This document shows, in pieces, positions 24,861-34,650 of a DNA stretch of 64,000 nucleotides. Each line of letters opens with the position of its first letter. Position 1 is the first letter of the stretch. The DNA comes from JAZDGX01 sp964482205 (GTDB lineage: Bacteria; Eisenbacteria; RBG-16-71-46; CAIMUX01; WJJG01): assembly GCA_964482205.1 (NCBI GenBank), contig CAYZWI010000009.1:1-64000 (forward strand), in the 5' to 3' direction. A program made the translations under genes and the position numbers. The notes under the pieces were generated by a model. The model saw only the letters and a list, made by a program, of their open reading frames with translations, searched no databases and was not told the DNA's origin.

Positions 24861-26469
24861 CTTGTGGCTGGCCGAAGGCGCGCGGGAGACCGCTGCGGCT
24901 CGTCGTGGCCGCGATCGAGAAGCGGTCGTCGGCGGCCTCTGCCACGACAGCCGCGCGGTGCGTCCCGGCGACCTCTACTTCGCGCTTCCGGGACGGCGGG
25001 TGGACGGCAGCGCCTTCGTCGCCGAAGCGTGGAAGCGAGGCGCCGCGGCGGTCGTCGTGGAGGGCGATGCGCCCGCGCAGGAGGGCCCCGGCCCGCTGCT
25101 GCGCGCGCGCTCGGCGCGGCGCTCGATGGCGCTGCTCGCCGCTCTCTTCCATGGCGAACCTTCGCGCCAGCTGCGTCTGACGGGCATCACCGGCACTGAC
25201 GGAAAGACCAGCACCGCCTGGTTCCTCCAGCAGATCCTCGCCTCCGCCGGCCGCCGCTCGGCGGCGCTCGGCACGCTGGGAATCGTGAACGAGCAGGGCG
25301 ATCTCGAACCCTGGGACGGCGGCGGGGCGGGCAAGGGCGAGAGTCGGGCGGCGGAACCCGCGCGCCTCTGGCGCCCCACCACTCCCGAGGCTCCGCTCTT
25401 TCAGGAGACGCTCGCCCGGCTGGCCGCGTGCGGGGTCGAGGATGTGGTCGCGGAAGTCTCCTCGCACGCGCTCGACCAGGAGAGGATCTTCGGCTCGCAA
25501 TTCGCCGCGGTCGGGTTGACGCATGTCTCGGGCGACCACCTGGATTTCCATGGCGACCCCGCCTCGTATCGGGCTGCCAAGGCCAAGCTCTTCGCGCGCG
25601 ATACGCGCGGAGGCCCGCTCGAGACCAGCCCTGTGGCCGCCGTGCTCAATCTCGACGACGATCTCGGCGCGCAGCTGGCAGCCCGCCAGCCGTCGGAGCG
25701 CCTCGTGACCTTCGGCCGTTCCCCGCGCGCGAGCATCCGCCTCCTGCGCGGATCGGCGGGCCCCGACGGAATCGTGCTCGAGCTCGCCTACGGCGCGGGT
25801 GCGTCGCTGGGGCACGAAGCGGGCGCGTCGCCGGGCCACGGGAGAGATTCGTCGCGGCTGGAGATGCGCACCCCCGTGACCGGCGGCTTTCACCTCGAGA
25901 ATCTGAACGCGGCGGCCGCGCTCGCGCATGCCCTCGGCATTGCGCCCGACGAGGTCGCGCAAGCGCTCGCCCATCTTCGCCCCGTGCCCGGGCGCTTCGA
26001 GATGATTCGCGCGGGACAGCCCTTCGCGGTGATCGTCGACTATGCCCACACCGCCGACGGACTGCGCCGTCTGCTCGAGGGGGTGCGTGGGCTGGGGGTC
26101 GGGCGCATCGTGCTGGTCTTCGGCTGCGGGGGAGACCGCGACCGGGAGAAGCGGGGCCCGATGGGCGCGGTGGCCGGGCGCCTGGCCGACGAAGTGCTGA
26201 TCACGAGCGACAACCCGCGCTCGGAAAACCCCGCCGGTATCGCCGCTTCGATAGCGGAAGGTGTTGCGCAAACGGGCGTTCGCGGCGAAATTGATCTGGA
26301 TCGGCGGTCCGCCTTGCGCAAGGGGCTGGCGCGCGCGCGGCCGGGCGATGCGCTCGTCGCGGCGGGCAAGGGCGCGGAAACCGTGCAGGTCTTCGCCGAT
26401 CGGGTCGTGCCGTTCGACGACCGCGTGGTATTGCGCGAGATTCTCGCGGAGCAGTCGCGCTCTTCGTGA
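24814..26469 (+). CDS. murE: UDP-MurNAc-L-Ala-D-Glu:meso-diaminopimelate ligase MurE
   Basis: 551 residues, three-domain Mur ligase. The ATP loop is TGITGTDGKTST (about residue 125), with the carbamylated-lysine region in YRAAKAKLF. The C-terminal domain holds SDNPRSENP (about residue 465); the DNPR form is characteristic of enzymes that add meso-diaminopimelate, so the cell wall should be of the DAP type. The TTG start at 24814 has AAGGAG five bases upstream and lies inside the end of ftsI. Two insertions rich in Gly/Ala (after LEPWDGG and in the middle domain) make it longer than the 480-500 residues usual. Confidence 0.94.
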   Translation: MSPVTLTSLLRRLPDDLWLAEGARETAAARRGRDREAVVGGLCHDSRAVRPGDLYFALPGRRVDGSAFVAEAWKRGAAAVVVEGDAPAQEGPGPLLRARSARRSMALLAALFHGEPSRQLRLTGITGTDGKTSTAWFLQQILASAGRRSAALGTLGIVNEQGDLEPWDGGGAGKGESRAAEPARLWRPTTPEAPLFQETLARLAACGVEDVVAEVSSHALDQERIFGSQFAAVGLTHVSGDHLDFHGDPASYRAAKAKLFARDTRGGPLETSPVAAVLNLDDDLGAQLAARQPSERLVTFGRSPRASIRLLRGSAGPDGIVLELAYGAGASLGHEAGASPGHGRDSSRLEMRTPVTGGFHLENLNAAAALAHALGIAPDEVAQALAHLRPVPGRFEMIRAGQPFAVIVDYAHTADGLRRLLEGVRGLGVGRIVLVFGCGGDRDREKRGPMGAVAGRLADEVLITSDNPRSENPAGIAASIAEGVAQTGVRGEIDLDRRSALRKGLARARPGDALVAAGKGAETVQVFADRVVPFDDRVVLREILAEQSRSS

Positions 26470-26646
26470 AGAGGCGAGAGCCGCGCGTCATCGGACGGGC
26501 GCGACGCGCGGGCGAACAGGCGAGCTGCGCGAGCGACAGGTGCGACGCTCCAACGCAGGCGCGTTGCACTCGGCGCAGCGATGAGCCGCGCGCCGGCCGG
26601 AGTGGCATGGCCGCCCGGGTCGAGCGACGCGAGCGGAGGACGACAA

Positions 26647-28104
26647 GTGAGCGACGAGAGAGAGGGCTTGGGCGAAACGCAGGAAGCGGCCGAGCATCCC
26701 TGGTCGATCGGCGCGATCGCCCGGATGACGCGGGCCACCGTGGCGGGAGTGTCACCGGAAGACTGGCGAATCATCTCGACCCTGGTGGCCGCCGGCGCAT
26801 CGTTGGACAGCCGGGAGATCAACGGCGGCGAGATCTTCATCGCCATGTCAGGCGCGCGCGTGGACGGCCACGAATTCATCGGGCAGGCCTTCGATCAGGG
26901 CGCGGCGGCGGTGATCGCGAAGCGCGGCTGGTGGAGCCGGCGCAAGGCCGCGCGAGCGAAGGGGGTCCATTTTCTCGTCGACGATCCCAAGGCGGCGCTG
27001 CAGGAGTGGGCCGCGGCGCTGCGCAAGAGAATCCATCCCCGCGTGCTGGCGGTCACCGGCTCGAGCGGCAAGAGCTCGACCAAGGAGATGGCCCTCGCGC
27101 TTCTGCGCGCGCACGGCGATGTGAGCGGGACGGTGGGCAATCGCAACAACGAGCTCGGCCTGCCCTGGAGCCTGCTTCAGTTGCGCGCCGAGGACCGCTG
27201 GGCGGTGTACGAGCTCGGCGCGAACCATCCGGGCGAGATCGCCCAGCTGACGAGCCTCGCGCTACCCGACGTGGCCGTCATCACCTGCATCGGCCGCGCG
27301 CATGTGGGGCCTTTCGGCAGCCCCGAGCAGATCCTCTCCGCGAAGCTCGAGATCCTCGAAGGACTGAATCCCGCCGGCGCGGTCGTCATTCCCGATGATG
27401 ATCCCCGCTTGGCGGACGAAATCGCGAAGCGCTGGACGGGCAAGGTCGTGCGCTTCGGCTTCGGCGAATCCACGGAGGAACGCGCGACGGCGGTCCGCTA
27501 TCGGCTCGACGGGACGGAATTCGAGTACTGCGGAAAGACCGTGCGCCTGCGCTTGCTCGGTGAAGCGGGCGTGCGCTCGGCGCTCGCCGCGTTCGCGGGA
27601 GTGCGCGCGCTCGGGGCGCCGGAACCCGATCCCGAGCGCCTGGCGGCGGTCGCGCCCCTGCCGGGGCGTCTCGACCTCGTGCGCTCGCACGGCAAGACCT
27701 GGCTGCTCGACATGTACAACGCCTCGCCGGAATCCGTGCTGCACGGGCTGCGGCTGCTCGAAGCGCTGCAGGAAGAGGGCCGCCGCATCTTCATCTTCGG
27801 CGGGATGCGCGAGCTGGGCGATTCCTCGACGGCGATCCATCAGGAAATCGGACGGGCGGCGGGCCATTGCCATGCGGGTGTCTTTCTGGGCGAGGAAGCG
27901 CGTCACAGCGCGCCCGAAGCGCAGAAGGCCGGGGTTTCGCAAGTGCTCTGGTCGAGCGATCCGCGCGACGCGATTCGCTTCCTGAAGAGCTATCTCGAAG
28001 ACGGCGACATCATCTATGTGAAAGGCGCGCGGGCGGCGGGGCTCGAAGAGCTGATGCATCAGCTCGGAATCATCGGGCCCGAGTACGGCGGAGGAGGCTT
28101 CTGA
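26647..28104 (+). CDS. murF: UDP-MurNAc-tripeptide:D-Ala-D-Ala ligase MurF
   Basis: 485 residues. The N-terminal domain has LDSREINGGEIFIAMSG, the central domain the ATP loop VTGSSGKSSTKE (about residue 138) and NRNNELGLPWSLL; later come ELGANHPGEI and LDMYNASPESV. All are standard MurF signatures. It adds D-Ala-D-Ala to the tripeptide made by MurE. The GTG at 26647 has GGAGGA six bases upstream. The 177 bases between murE and murF contain nothing I can identify; they keep the GC bias but no frame is protein-like. Confidence 0.93.
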   Translation: MSDEREGLGETQEAAEHPWSIGAIARMTRATVAGVSPEDWRIISTLVAAGASLDSREINGGEIFIAMSGARVDGHEFIGQAFDQGAAAVIAKRGWWSRRKAARAKGVHFLVDDPKAALQEWAAALRKRIHPRVLAVTGSSGKSSTKEMALALLRAHGDVSGTVGNRNNELGLPWSLLQLRAEDRWAVYELGANHPGEIAQLTSLALPDVAVITCIGRAHVGPFGSPEQILSAKLEILEGLNPAGAVVIPDDDPRLADEIAKRWTGKVVRFGFGESTEERATAVRYRLDGTEFEYCGKTVRLRLLGEAGVRSALAAFAGVRALGAPEPDPERLAAVAPLPGRLDLVRSHGKTWLLDMYNASPESVLHGLRLLEALQEEGRRIFIFGGMRELGDSSTAIHQEIGRAAGHCHAGVFLGEEARHSAPEAQKAGVSQVLWSSDPRDAIRFLKSYLEDGDIIYVKGARAAGLEELMHQLGIIGPEYGGGGF

Positions 28105-28108
28105 CGCG

Positions 28109-29194
28109 ATGCTCTATTACCTCCTCGTACCGTTGGCCGATTCCTCGGTGCTCTTCAATGTGTTTCGCTACATCACCTTTCGCTCGATCGGGGCGGCGGT
28201 CACTGCGCTGTTGCTGAGCTTCTTCCTGGGCCCGTGGCTGATCCGGCGCTTGCGCGCGCACAAGCTTGGGCAGTGCGTGCGCGCGGACGGCCCGAAGTCG
28301 CATCTGAGCAAGGAAGGCACGCCGACGATGGGCGGCTTGCTGATCTTGACCGCGGTGCTCGGCCCCACGCTGTTGTGGGCGGACATCGCGAACCGGCAGG
28401 TCCTGATCGTGCTGCTCGCGACCGTCGTGCTCGGCGCCGTCGGCTTCCTGGACGACTACCTGCATGTGACCCGCCGCCTGCCCAAGGGGCTGCCCGGGCG
28501 TTACAAGCTCGTGGTGCAGATCCTGCTCGGCCTCGGGGTGGGCGCGATGATGGTGGGCGCCTCTCTCTACGGCGACTACACCACTCGCACCTCGGTGCCC
28601 TTTCTGAAGGACACCTTCCTCGCGCTCGGCCTGCTCTACATTCCCTTCGTGGCCCTGGTCATCACCGGCACGAGCAACGCGGTCAACCTCTCCGATGGGC
28701 TCGATGGGCTCGCGATCGGAATGGTCCTTCCTCCGGCCGCCGCCTTCGGCGCGCTCGCCTATGTCACCGGACATGCGCGCTTCAGCGAATACTTGAACAT
28801 TCCCTTCCTGCAAGGTTGCGGCGAGCTGACCGTCTTCTGCTCGGCGTTCGTCGGAGCGGGCCTGGGCTTCCTCTGGTTCAATTCGCATCCGGCGGAAGTC
28901 TTCATGGGCGACACCGGCAGCCTGGCCCTCGGAGGAGCGCTGGGCACGATCGCGATTCTCACCAAGCGCGAGCTCCTGCTCTTCATCGTGGGCGGGCTGT
29001 TCGTCGCCGAAGCGCTGTCGGTGATCATCCAGGTGGTGTCGTTTCGCTTGTGGGGGCGGCGGGTGTTCCGCATGGCGCCGCTTCATCATCATTTCGAGCT
29101 GGGGAATCTGCCGGAATCGAAAGTCGTGATCCGGTTCTGGATCGTCTCGATTCTGCTCGCGCTCGTGACGCTTTCCACGGTGAAGCTGCAGTAG
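28109..29194 (+). CDS. mraY: Phospho-MurNAc-pentapeptide translocase MraY
   Basis: 361 residues with ten predicted membrane helices. GTPTMGG, FLDDYLHV with Asp115/Asp116 at the same numbers as in E. coli, NAVNLSDGLDGLA, FMGDTGSLALGG and APLHHHFEL are all intact. The enzyme attaches phospho-MurNAc-pentapeptide to undecaprenyl phosphate, giving lipid I. It starts four bases after the murF stop. A fully conventional copy. Confidence 0.97.
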   Translation: MLYYLLVPLADSSVLFNVFRYITFRSIGAAVTALLLSFFLGPWLIRRLRAHKLGQCVRADGPKSHLSKEGTPTMGGLLILTAVLGPTLLWADIANRQVLIVLLATVVLGAVGFLDDYLHVTRRLPKGLPGRYKLVVQILLGLGVGAMMVGASLYGDYTTRTSVPFLKDTFLALGLLYIPFVALVITGTSNAVNLSDGLDGLAIGMVLPPAAAFGALAYVTGHARFSEYLNIPFLQGCGELTVFCSAFVGAGLGFLWFNSHPAEVFMGDTGSLALGGALGTIAILTKRELLLFIVGGLFVAEALSVIIQVVSFRLWGRRVFRMAPLHHHFELGNLPESKVVIRFWIVSILLALVTLSTVKLQ

Positions 29195-29216
29195 CCGCGC
29201 TCGTGACGATGCGGTC

Positions 29217-30665
29217 ATGGGCCGATCGGGAGAAGGCGACGCGATCGCGCAGGGGGCGAGCGAAGGAGGTCGGTGGGTGGCCGGGCGGACGAACGGCGCG
29301 GAGTGGAGCGGCCGGCTGGCGTGCGTGCTGGGGCTGGGCCGCTCGGGAATCGGCGCCGCGCGCCTCTTGCTGGCGCGCGGGGCGCGCGTGCGCGCGCTCG
29401 AACGCGACGCGACCAGGGAGATCCTGAGGGCCTGGGAGCCGCTCGCCGGCGCGGGCGCCGAACTGATCACCGGGCCGCATCCGCCGACGGCGCTGGAAGG
29501 CTGCGATCTGCTCGTGCGCAGCCCGGGCGTGCCGGATGAGGCGCCGCTCCTGCAACGCGCGCGCGCCTCCGGAATGCCCGTTCTCTCCGAGGTCGAAATC
29601 GCCGCGCGCGCAATCGCCACCCCGATTCTCGCGATCACCGGCACGAATGGGAAGTCGACCACGACCGCGTGGGCGGCGCATCTGCTGCGGCGCGCGGGCC
29701 TGCCGGCGGTCGCCTGCGGCAACATCGGCCACGCGCTCTCGGCGGCGTTCCTCGAGTCGGCGGAACGGCCGGGGCCGTCGGGCGCTCCCATCTTCGTGGT
29801 CGAGATCTCGAGCTTTCAGTTGCTCGACAGCCCGAGCCTCCATCCGCGCGGCGCGGCCATCCTGAACATCACTCCCGACCACCTCGACCGGCACCACGAT
29901 TTCGCTTCCTACGCGGAGGCGAAATGGGCGGTCGCGCGCAATCAGGAGCCGGGTGATGTGCTCGCGGTGGGACGCGGGCTCGCCCAGGAGGCGCGCGCGC
30001 GGACGCGCGCGACGGTCGTGGAATGCGATGCCGAGGACCGCGGGAGTCCGGACGCGCTCTTCTCGCGAGAGGGCGCGCTCTGGTATCGCCGCGCGGGCGC
30101 CGAGCGGCGGCTGCTCGCCGTGAGCGAGCTCGCCCTGCCCGGGCCGCACAATCTCGAGAATGCGATGGCGGCGGTCGCGGCGTGCTCGGCCGTCGCGGAT
30201 CCGGCGGAGCTCCTCGCCGGGCTGCGCGATTTCGCGGGATTGCCCCACCGGCTGGAACATGTCGCCACCGTGGACGGCGTGCGCTTCATCAACGATTCGA
30301 AGGCGACCAACGTGGATTCCATGCGGGTGGCGCTGGAGACCTTCGACGAACCGGTCGTGCTCATCGCGGGCGGCCGCGACAAGGAAGGCGATTTCGAGGC
30401 GATCGGCGAGCTGGTCGCCCGGCGCGTGCGTCACATCGTCGCGATCGGGGAAGCGGCCGGGAGGATTCGCTCCGCGTACGCGGGCGTCTCCTCCGAGACG
30501 GCTCCCAGTTTCGTCACCGCGATCGCGCGGGCGCTGGCGGCGGCGAACGGGCGCGGCGTCGTGCTGTTGAGCCCCGGATGCGCGAGCTATGACATGTTTC
30601 GCAACTACGAGCATCGCGGCGACTCGTTCAAGGAGATCGTGAAGGGAATGGCCGGGGCGCATTGA
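29217..30665 (+). CDS. murD: UDP-MurNAc-L-alanine:D-glutamate ligase MurD
   Basis: 482 residues. An N-terminal Rossmann domain with VLGLGRSGIGAARLL, the ATP loop ITGTNGKSTTT (about residue 142), ITPDHLDRH, and the C-terminal INDSKATNVDSM and LLSPGCASYDMF. It adds D-Glu to UDP-MurNAc-L-Ala. About 30 residues (Gly-rich, basic) precede the first strand; the true start could be further in, because no strong ribosome binding site marks ATG 29217. The 109 bases after it are a low-complexity string of GCGC and GCAAGC units with no gene. Confidence 0.93.
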   Translation: MGRSGEGDAIAQGASEGGRWVAGRTNGAEWSGRLACVLGLGRSGIGAARLLLARGARVRALERDATREILRAWEPLAGAGAELITGPHPPTALEGCDLLVRSPGVPDEAPLLQRARASGMPVLSEVEIAARAIATPILAITGTNGKSTTTAWAAHLLRRAGLPAVACGNIGHALSAAFLESAERPGPSGAPIFVVEISSFQLLDSPSLHPRGAAILNITPDHLDRHHDFASYAEAKWAVARNQEPGDVLAVGRGLAQEARARTRATVVECDAEDRGSPDALFSREGALWYRRAGAERRLLAVSELALPGPHNLENAMAAVAACSAVADPAELLAGLRDFAGLPHRLEHVATVDGVRFINDSKATNVDSMRVALETFDEPVVLIAGGRDKEGDFEAIGELVARRVRHIVAIGEAAGRIRSAYAGVSSETAPSFVTAIARALAAANGRGVVLLSPGCASYDMFRNYEHRGDSFKEIVKGMAGAH

Positions 30666-30774
30666 CCCCGCGAGGGATGCAAGCGGGCGCGCGGTCGGCA
30701 AGCGCGCGCACGCGGGCAAGCAAGCGAGTGAGCGCGCGAGCGAGAAGACGCGCGGACGAGCGGGAGGGGCGAGG

Positions 30775-32013
30775 ATGGCCTTCATGCGAAAAGGCGGCTA
30801 CCGGCTGGGGCAGTCGGGCGGCTGGGACGAGATGGGGCCGCGGCAAGGGATCGACGGCTGGCTGCTGGGCCTCGTGCTCGTCTTGCTCGGATCGGGCGTG
30901 CTCATGGTGTACTCGAGCACCTGCGCGCTCGGCATCCTCTCGCATCGCGGAAACGATCTCTACTATTTCGAGAACCAGCTGGTTCGCGCGCTCGTGGGAG
31001 TGGGATTGCTCCTGGGGCTGGCGAGCCTCGATCCGCGCCTGCTCTCCCGCAAGCTCGCCTGGACCCTCTGGGGCGTTGCGTTATTCGTGCTCGTGCTGCT
31101 CGTCGTGCCCGGCGGGCCCGGGGTCGAAGTGCGCGGGGCGACGCGCTGGCTGCTGATCGGCGGCAGCATGATCCAGCCGGCCGAGTTCGCGCGCGTGGCG
31201 CTGGTCATCTGTCTCGCGGGAGTGCTGTCGAAATCCAAGGGCCGTCTCGGCACCTGGCGGGGTCTCTTGCCGCCGGTCGGAATCGTGTTGGCGACGGCGG
31301 GCTTGATCGCGATCCAACCGCACTTGAGCCTCGCCCTCCTGACCGCCGGGAGCGGGATGCTGCTCATCTTCCTCGCGGGCGGTTCTCTGAAGAAGCTCGT
31401 CCTCGTCGGAGGCGGTCTCTTGACTCTCGCGGCCCTCGTCAGCCAGGGATACCAGCACGGGCGGCTGATGTCCTTCCTCGGCCGCGTGAGCGGAAGCGCG
31501 GGGAGCGCCGGAGCGGACGCCGGATACCAATCGAATCAGTCCTTGATCGGGATCGGTTCGGGCGGACTCACGGGGCTTGGGCTGGGACGCGGAATGCAGA
31601 AGCACTTCTTCGTGCCCGATCCGCACACCGATTTCATCCTCAGCATGATCGGCGAGGAACTGGGCCTTCTCGGGCTCGTCTGTCTCTTCGGCCTCACCGC
31701 CTGGATCACGGTCCGCATCTTCCGCATCGGGCGCCATTCCTCCTCCGCCTTCGGCGAGCTGCTCGCCTACGGCATCGGGCTCCAATTCCTGCTCGCGGCC
31801 CTGCTCCACTCGGCGGTATGTCTCGGGCTCGCGCCCACCACCGGCGTGCCGTACCCGCTCGTCTCCTTCGGCGGAAGCGCGCTGATCGCGAATCTCATCG
31901 GGGTGGGCCTCGTCCTTTCGATCTCGCGCCGCCAGGGTGGCCGGGTGGAAGAGCCGGAGTATCGAGGCTCGGTCCTCTTGACCGAGCCCTGGATGGGGAG
32001 GGCGCTCCGGTGA
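30775..32013 (+). CDS. ftsW: Lipid II polymerase / division protein FtsW
   Basis: 412 residues, ten hydrophobic segments (SEDS family). MVYSSTCALG in the first pair of helices, the loop QPAEFARVALVI, NQSLIGIGSGGLTGLGLG, HTDFILSMIGEELG and the C-terminal GVPYPLVSFGGSALIANL are the family hallmarks; the catalytic Asp lies in the large loop. It polymerises lipid II with the FtsI encoded upstream. The ATG follows GGGAGGGGCGAGG. The stop overlaps murG by GTGA. Confidence 0.95.
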   Translation: MAFMRKGGYRLGQSGGWDEMGPRQGIDGWLLGLVLVLLGSGVLMVYSSTCALGILSHRGNDLYYFENQLVRALVGVGLLLGLASLDPRLLSRKLAWTLWGVALFVLVLLVVPGGPGVEVRGATRWLLIGGSMIQPAEFARVALVICLAGVLSKSKGRLGTWRGLLPPVGIVLATAGLIAIQPHLSLALLTAGSGMLLIFLAGGSLKKLVLVGGGLLTLAALVSQGYQHGRLMSFLGRVSGSAGSAGADAGYQSNQSLIGIGSGGLTGLGLGRGMQKHFFVPDPHTDFILSMIGEELGLLGLVCLFGLTAWITVRIFRIGRHSSSAFGELLAYGIGLQFLLAALLHSAVCLGLAPTTGVPYPLVSFGGSALIANLIGVGLVLSISRRQGGRVEEPEYRGSVLLTEPWMGRALR

Positions 32014-33164
32014 AGCTGATCGTGACCGGCGGAGGAACGGGGGGACATGTGTTCCCCGGCATCGCGGTCGCCGACGCCGTTCGCAGAAGCGATCCGGACG
32101 CCCGGATCCTGTTTGTCGGCACGGCTGCGGGCATGGAGGCGCGCCTCGTGCCCGAGGCGGGCTTCGACTTTCGCGCGGTGCCCGCCCGGAGCCTGCTCGG
32201 CCGCAAGCTCCTGCAGCTGCCGCTCGCCCTGTGGACCCTCGGGCGGGGGATCGCGAGCGCGATGGGAATCATCCGCCGCTTCGACCCCGATGTGATCTTC
32301 GCCACGGGCGGCTACGTTTCGGGTCCGGTCGCGGTCGCCGGCCGCCTGCTCGGCAAGCACATCGTGCTGCACGAGCAGAACAGCATCCCCGGGCTGGCCA
32401 ACCGCTGGCTCTCGCGCCTCGCCGATGAAGTGCATCTGAACGATTCTGCGGCCCGGCCCTTCTTCGCTCGCAAGAGCCATCTCCGGCTGAGCGGAAACCC
32501 CATTCGCGAGGGCGTGCTCGAAGGCGACCCCGCTCGCGCCCGGCGCGAGCACGGCCTGCAGGAAGGACGGACGACCATCCTCGTCGTCGGAGGCAGCCAG
32601 GGGGCGCGCTCGATCAACCGCGCGGCGGTGGCGGCCATCCGGCGGCTCGCCGAGAAGCGCAACGATCTTCAGTTCGTCGTGCAGACGGGACGCCGGGACG
32701 CGCGCGGGGCGGCCCGCCGGCTCGCGGGGCTCTCCCTGCCCGTGCGCGTGCTTCCATTCATTTCGCGCATGGGCGATCTCTATCGCGCCGCCGATCTGAT
32801 CGTCGCTCGCGCGGGGGCCATGACCCTCGCCGAGATCGCGTGCTGCGGGCGCGCCGCGATTCTCGTTCCCTATCCCCACGCGACGCACAATCACCAGCAG
32901 AAGAACGCCGAGAGCGTCGCGGAAGCGGGCGCGGCCGTGATGATCCTCGACGCGCAGCTGAACGGCGCGCGTCTCGCTGCCGAAATCGCAAAGTTGGTTG
33001 ACAGGCCTCGAAAACTGCGCGAAATGTCCACCAACGCGCTTCGGCGGGCCCGTCCCGATGCGGCGGAGAAAATCGCCGCCGCCTTGATGCGATATGCGCC
33101 CGTCGAAGCGGGGACCGAGGGTGAGAACGGAACGATCGCGGTGAGCAAGAAGGACTCGCGATGA
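32010..33164 (+). CDS. murG: MurG, lipid II synthase (UDP-GlcNAc transferase)
   Basis: 384 residues, GT-B fold. IVTGGGTGGHVFPGIA at the N-terminus, GGYVSGPV, LHEQNSIPGLANRWL, VVGGSQGARSINRA and ARAGAMTLAEI, LVPYPHATHNHQQ in the C-terminal half are all typical. It adds GlcNAc to lipid I on the inner face of the membrane. GTG start overlapping the ftsW stop; the stop overlaps murC by ATGA. The last 25 residues after the final helix are a short charged extension. Confidence 0.95.
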   Translation: MKLIVTGGGTGGHVFPGIAVADAVRRSDPDARILFVGTAAGMEARLVPEAGFDFRAVPARSLLGRKLLQLPLALWTLGRGIASAMGIIRRFDPDVIFATGGYVSGPVAVAGRLLGKHIVLHEQNSIPGLANRWLSRLADEVHLNDSAARPFFARKSHLRLSGNPIREGVLEGDPARARREHGLQEGRTTILVVGGSQGARSINRAAVAAIRRLAEKRNDLQFVVQTGRRDARGAARRLAGLSLPVRVLPFISRMGDLYRAADLIVARAGAMTLAEIACCGRAAILVPYPHATHNHQQKNAESVAEAGAAVMILDAQLNGARLAAEIAKLVDRPRKLREMSTNALRRARPDAAEKIAAALMRYAPVEAGTEGENGTIAVSKKDSR

Positions 33165-34615
33165 CGCAGGGAACGATCCGCCGCACGCATTTCGTCGGCA
33201 TCGGCGGGACGGGCATGTGCGGGCTGGCCGAGATTCTCCTGAATCTCGGCTACAAGGTGAGCGGCTCCGATCTGGTCGCGCGCTCGGAGGTGATCGATCG
33301 CTTGAAGCGCCTGGGCGCCGAGGTGCACGCGGGACACGCCGCGGAGCATGTGACCGGAGCGGATCTCGTCGTGATCTCCTCGGCCGTGGCCGCCACGAAC
33401 CCCGAGGTGCGGGCCGCGCGCGAGCTCGGCATTCCGGTGCTGAAGCGCGGCCAGATGCTCGCCGAGATCATGCGCATGAAGTACGGGGTCGCGGTGGCGG
33501 GCGCGCACGGGAAGACGACCACGACTTCGCTCACGGGGCACGTGCTCTCTGAGGCGGGCCTCGATCCAACGGTCGTCGTGGGAGGCAGGCTGCGGGCGCT
33601 CGGCTCGCACGCGCGCGTGGGCGCGGGCGATGTCTTTGTCGCCGAAGCCGATGAGAGCGACGGGTCGTTCCTCGAGATTCTTCCCACGGTCGCGGTGATC
33701 ACGAACATCGACCGCGAGCACCTCGACCACTACAAGGACCTGGACGAGATCTACGACGCGTTCCTGCGCTTCGCGCGCAGCGTTCCCTTCTACGGCGCCG
33801 CCATTCTGTGCGGCGACGATCCCCGCTTGCGGCAGATGGCCGCCGGCCTGAACAAGCCGGTGCTGCTCTACGGCACCGAGCCGGGCTGCCATCTGCGCGC
33901 GATCGCGGTCCATCCGGGCCCGCAGCAATCGCGCTTCGAAGTGGAAGCCCACGGCCGCAGCCTGGGCGAATTCGCCGTCCCGCTTCCCGGGCGGCACAAT
34001 GTGCTGAACGCGCTCGCGGCCATCGCCGTTGCGCTCTTCGTCGGCGTGCCGGCGGGGCGTGTGCGGCGCGGGCTCTCTTCCTTCGCCGGGGTGGGACGGC
34101 GCTTCGAGATTCGCGGAGAGGCGCGCGGCATCACGCTCGTCGACGACTACGGCCACCATCCCACCGAGATCGCGGCCGTCTTGCGCACCGCGCGCGAGGC
34201 CTTTCCCACGCGGCGGCTGGTGGTCATGTTCCAGCCCCATCGCTACAGCCGCACGGCCGCCCTGCGGGAGGAGTTCGGCCCCGCCTTCCGCGGCGCCGAC
34301 ATCCTCATCCTCACCGACATCTATTCGGCGGGCGAGGCGCCGATCGAGGGCGTGACGGGGCAGATCCTCGGCGACCTCATCCATCGCGGGAGCCGGGTTG
34401 CGGTGGAGTACGCGCCCAGGGAGGAAGACGCCATCGAGCGCGCGCTCGCGGTGCTCGAGCCCGGCGATGTGCTCATCACGCTCGGCGCCGGTTCGGTGTC
34501 CACCTGGGGAGAGAGGATCCTAGCGCGCCTGGAAAGGGACCGCGGGCCCGGGACTCCGGGCGGCCACGCGCAAGGCTGCGCGGCCCCTGCGAGCATGGCG
34601 GGGAGGCGCGCATGA
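33161..34615 (+). CDS. murC: UDP-MurNAc:L-alanine ligase MurC
   Basis: 484 residues. The nucleotide-sugar loop reads FVGIGGTGMCGLAEIL (the usual Ala/Ser of GIGGAGM is Thr), the ATP loop AGAHGKTTTTSL, then EADESDGSFL, DREHLDHY and DDYGHHPTEI, MFQPHRYSRT. First Mur ligase step. About 25 extra basic residues at the C-terminus precede a stop that lies in one copy of a 13-bp repeat (separate entry). No murB or ddl gene follows, although these often stand here. Confidence 0.95.
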   Translation: MTQGTIRRTHFVGIGGTGMCGLAEILLNLGYKVSGSDLVARSEVIDRLKRLGAEVHAGHAAEHVTGADLVVISSAVAATNPEVRAARELGIPVLKRGQMLAEIMRMKYGVAVAGAHGKTTTTSLTGHVLSEAGLDPTVVVGGRLRALGSHARVGAGDVFVAEADESDGSFLEILPTVAVITNIDREHLDHYKDLDEIYDAFLRFARSVPFYGAAILCGDDPRLRQMAAGLNKPVLLYGTEPGCHLRAIAVHPGPQQSRFEVEAHGRSLGEFAVPLPGRHNVLNALAAIAVALFVGVPAGRVRRGLSSFAGVGRRFEIRGEARGITLVDDYGHHPTEIAAVLRTAREAFPTRRLVVMFQPHRYSRTAALREEFGPAFRGADILILTDIYSAGEAPIEGVTGQILGDLIHRGSRVAVEYAPREEDAIERALAVLEPGDVLITLGAGSVSTWGERILARLERDRGPGTPGGHAQGCAAPASMAGRRA

Positions 34616-34650
34616 GGGAGGAAATGCGCATGATGGAGAGGCGCGCATGA
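34603..34650 (+). repeat. 13-bp direct duplication at the murC-ftsQ junction
   Basis: GAGGCGCGCATGA occurs at 34603-34615 and again at 34638-34650. Both copies carry an ATGA; the first contains the murC stop, the second the ftsQ start. This looks like a small local duplication that created or copied a translation coupling site. Confidence 0.65.
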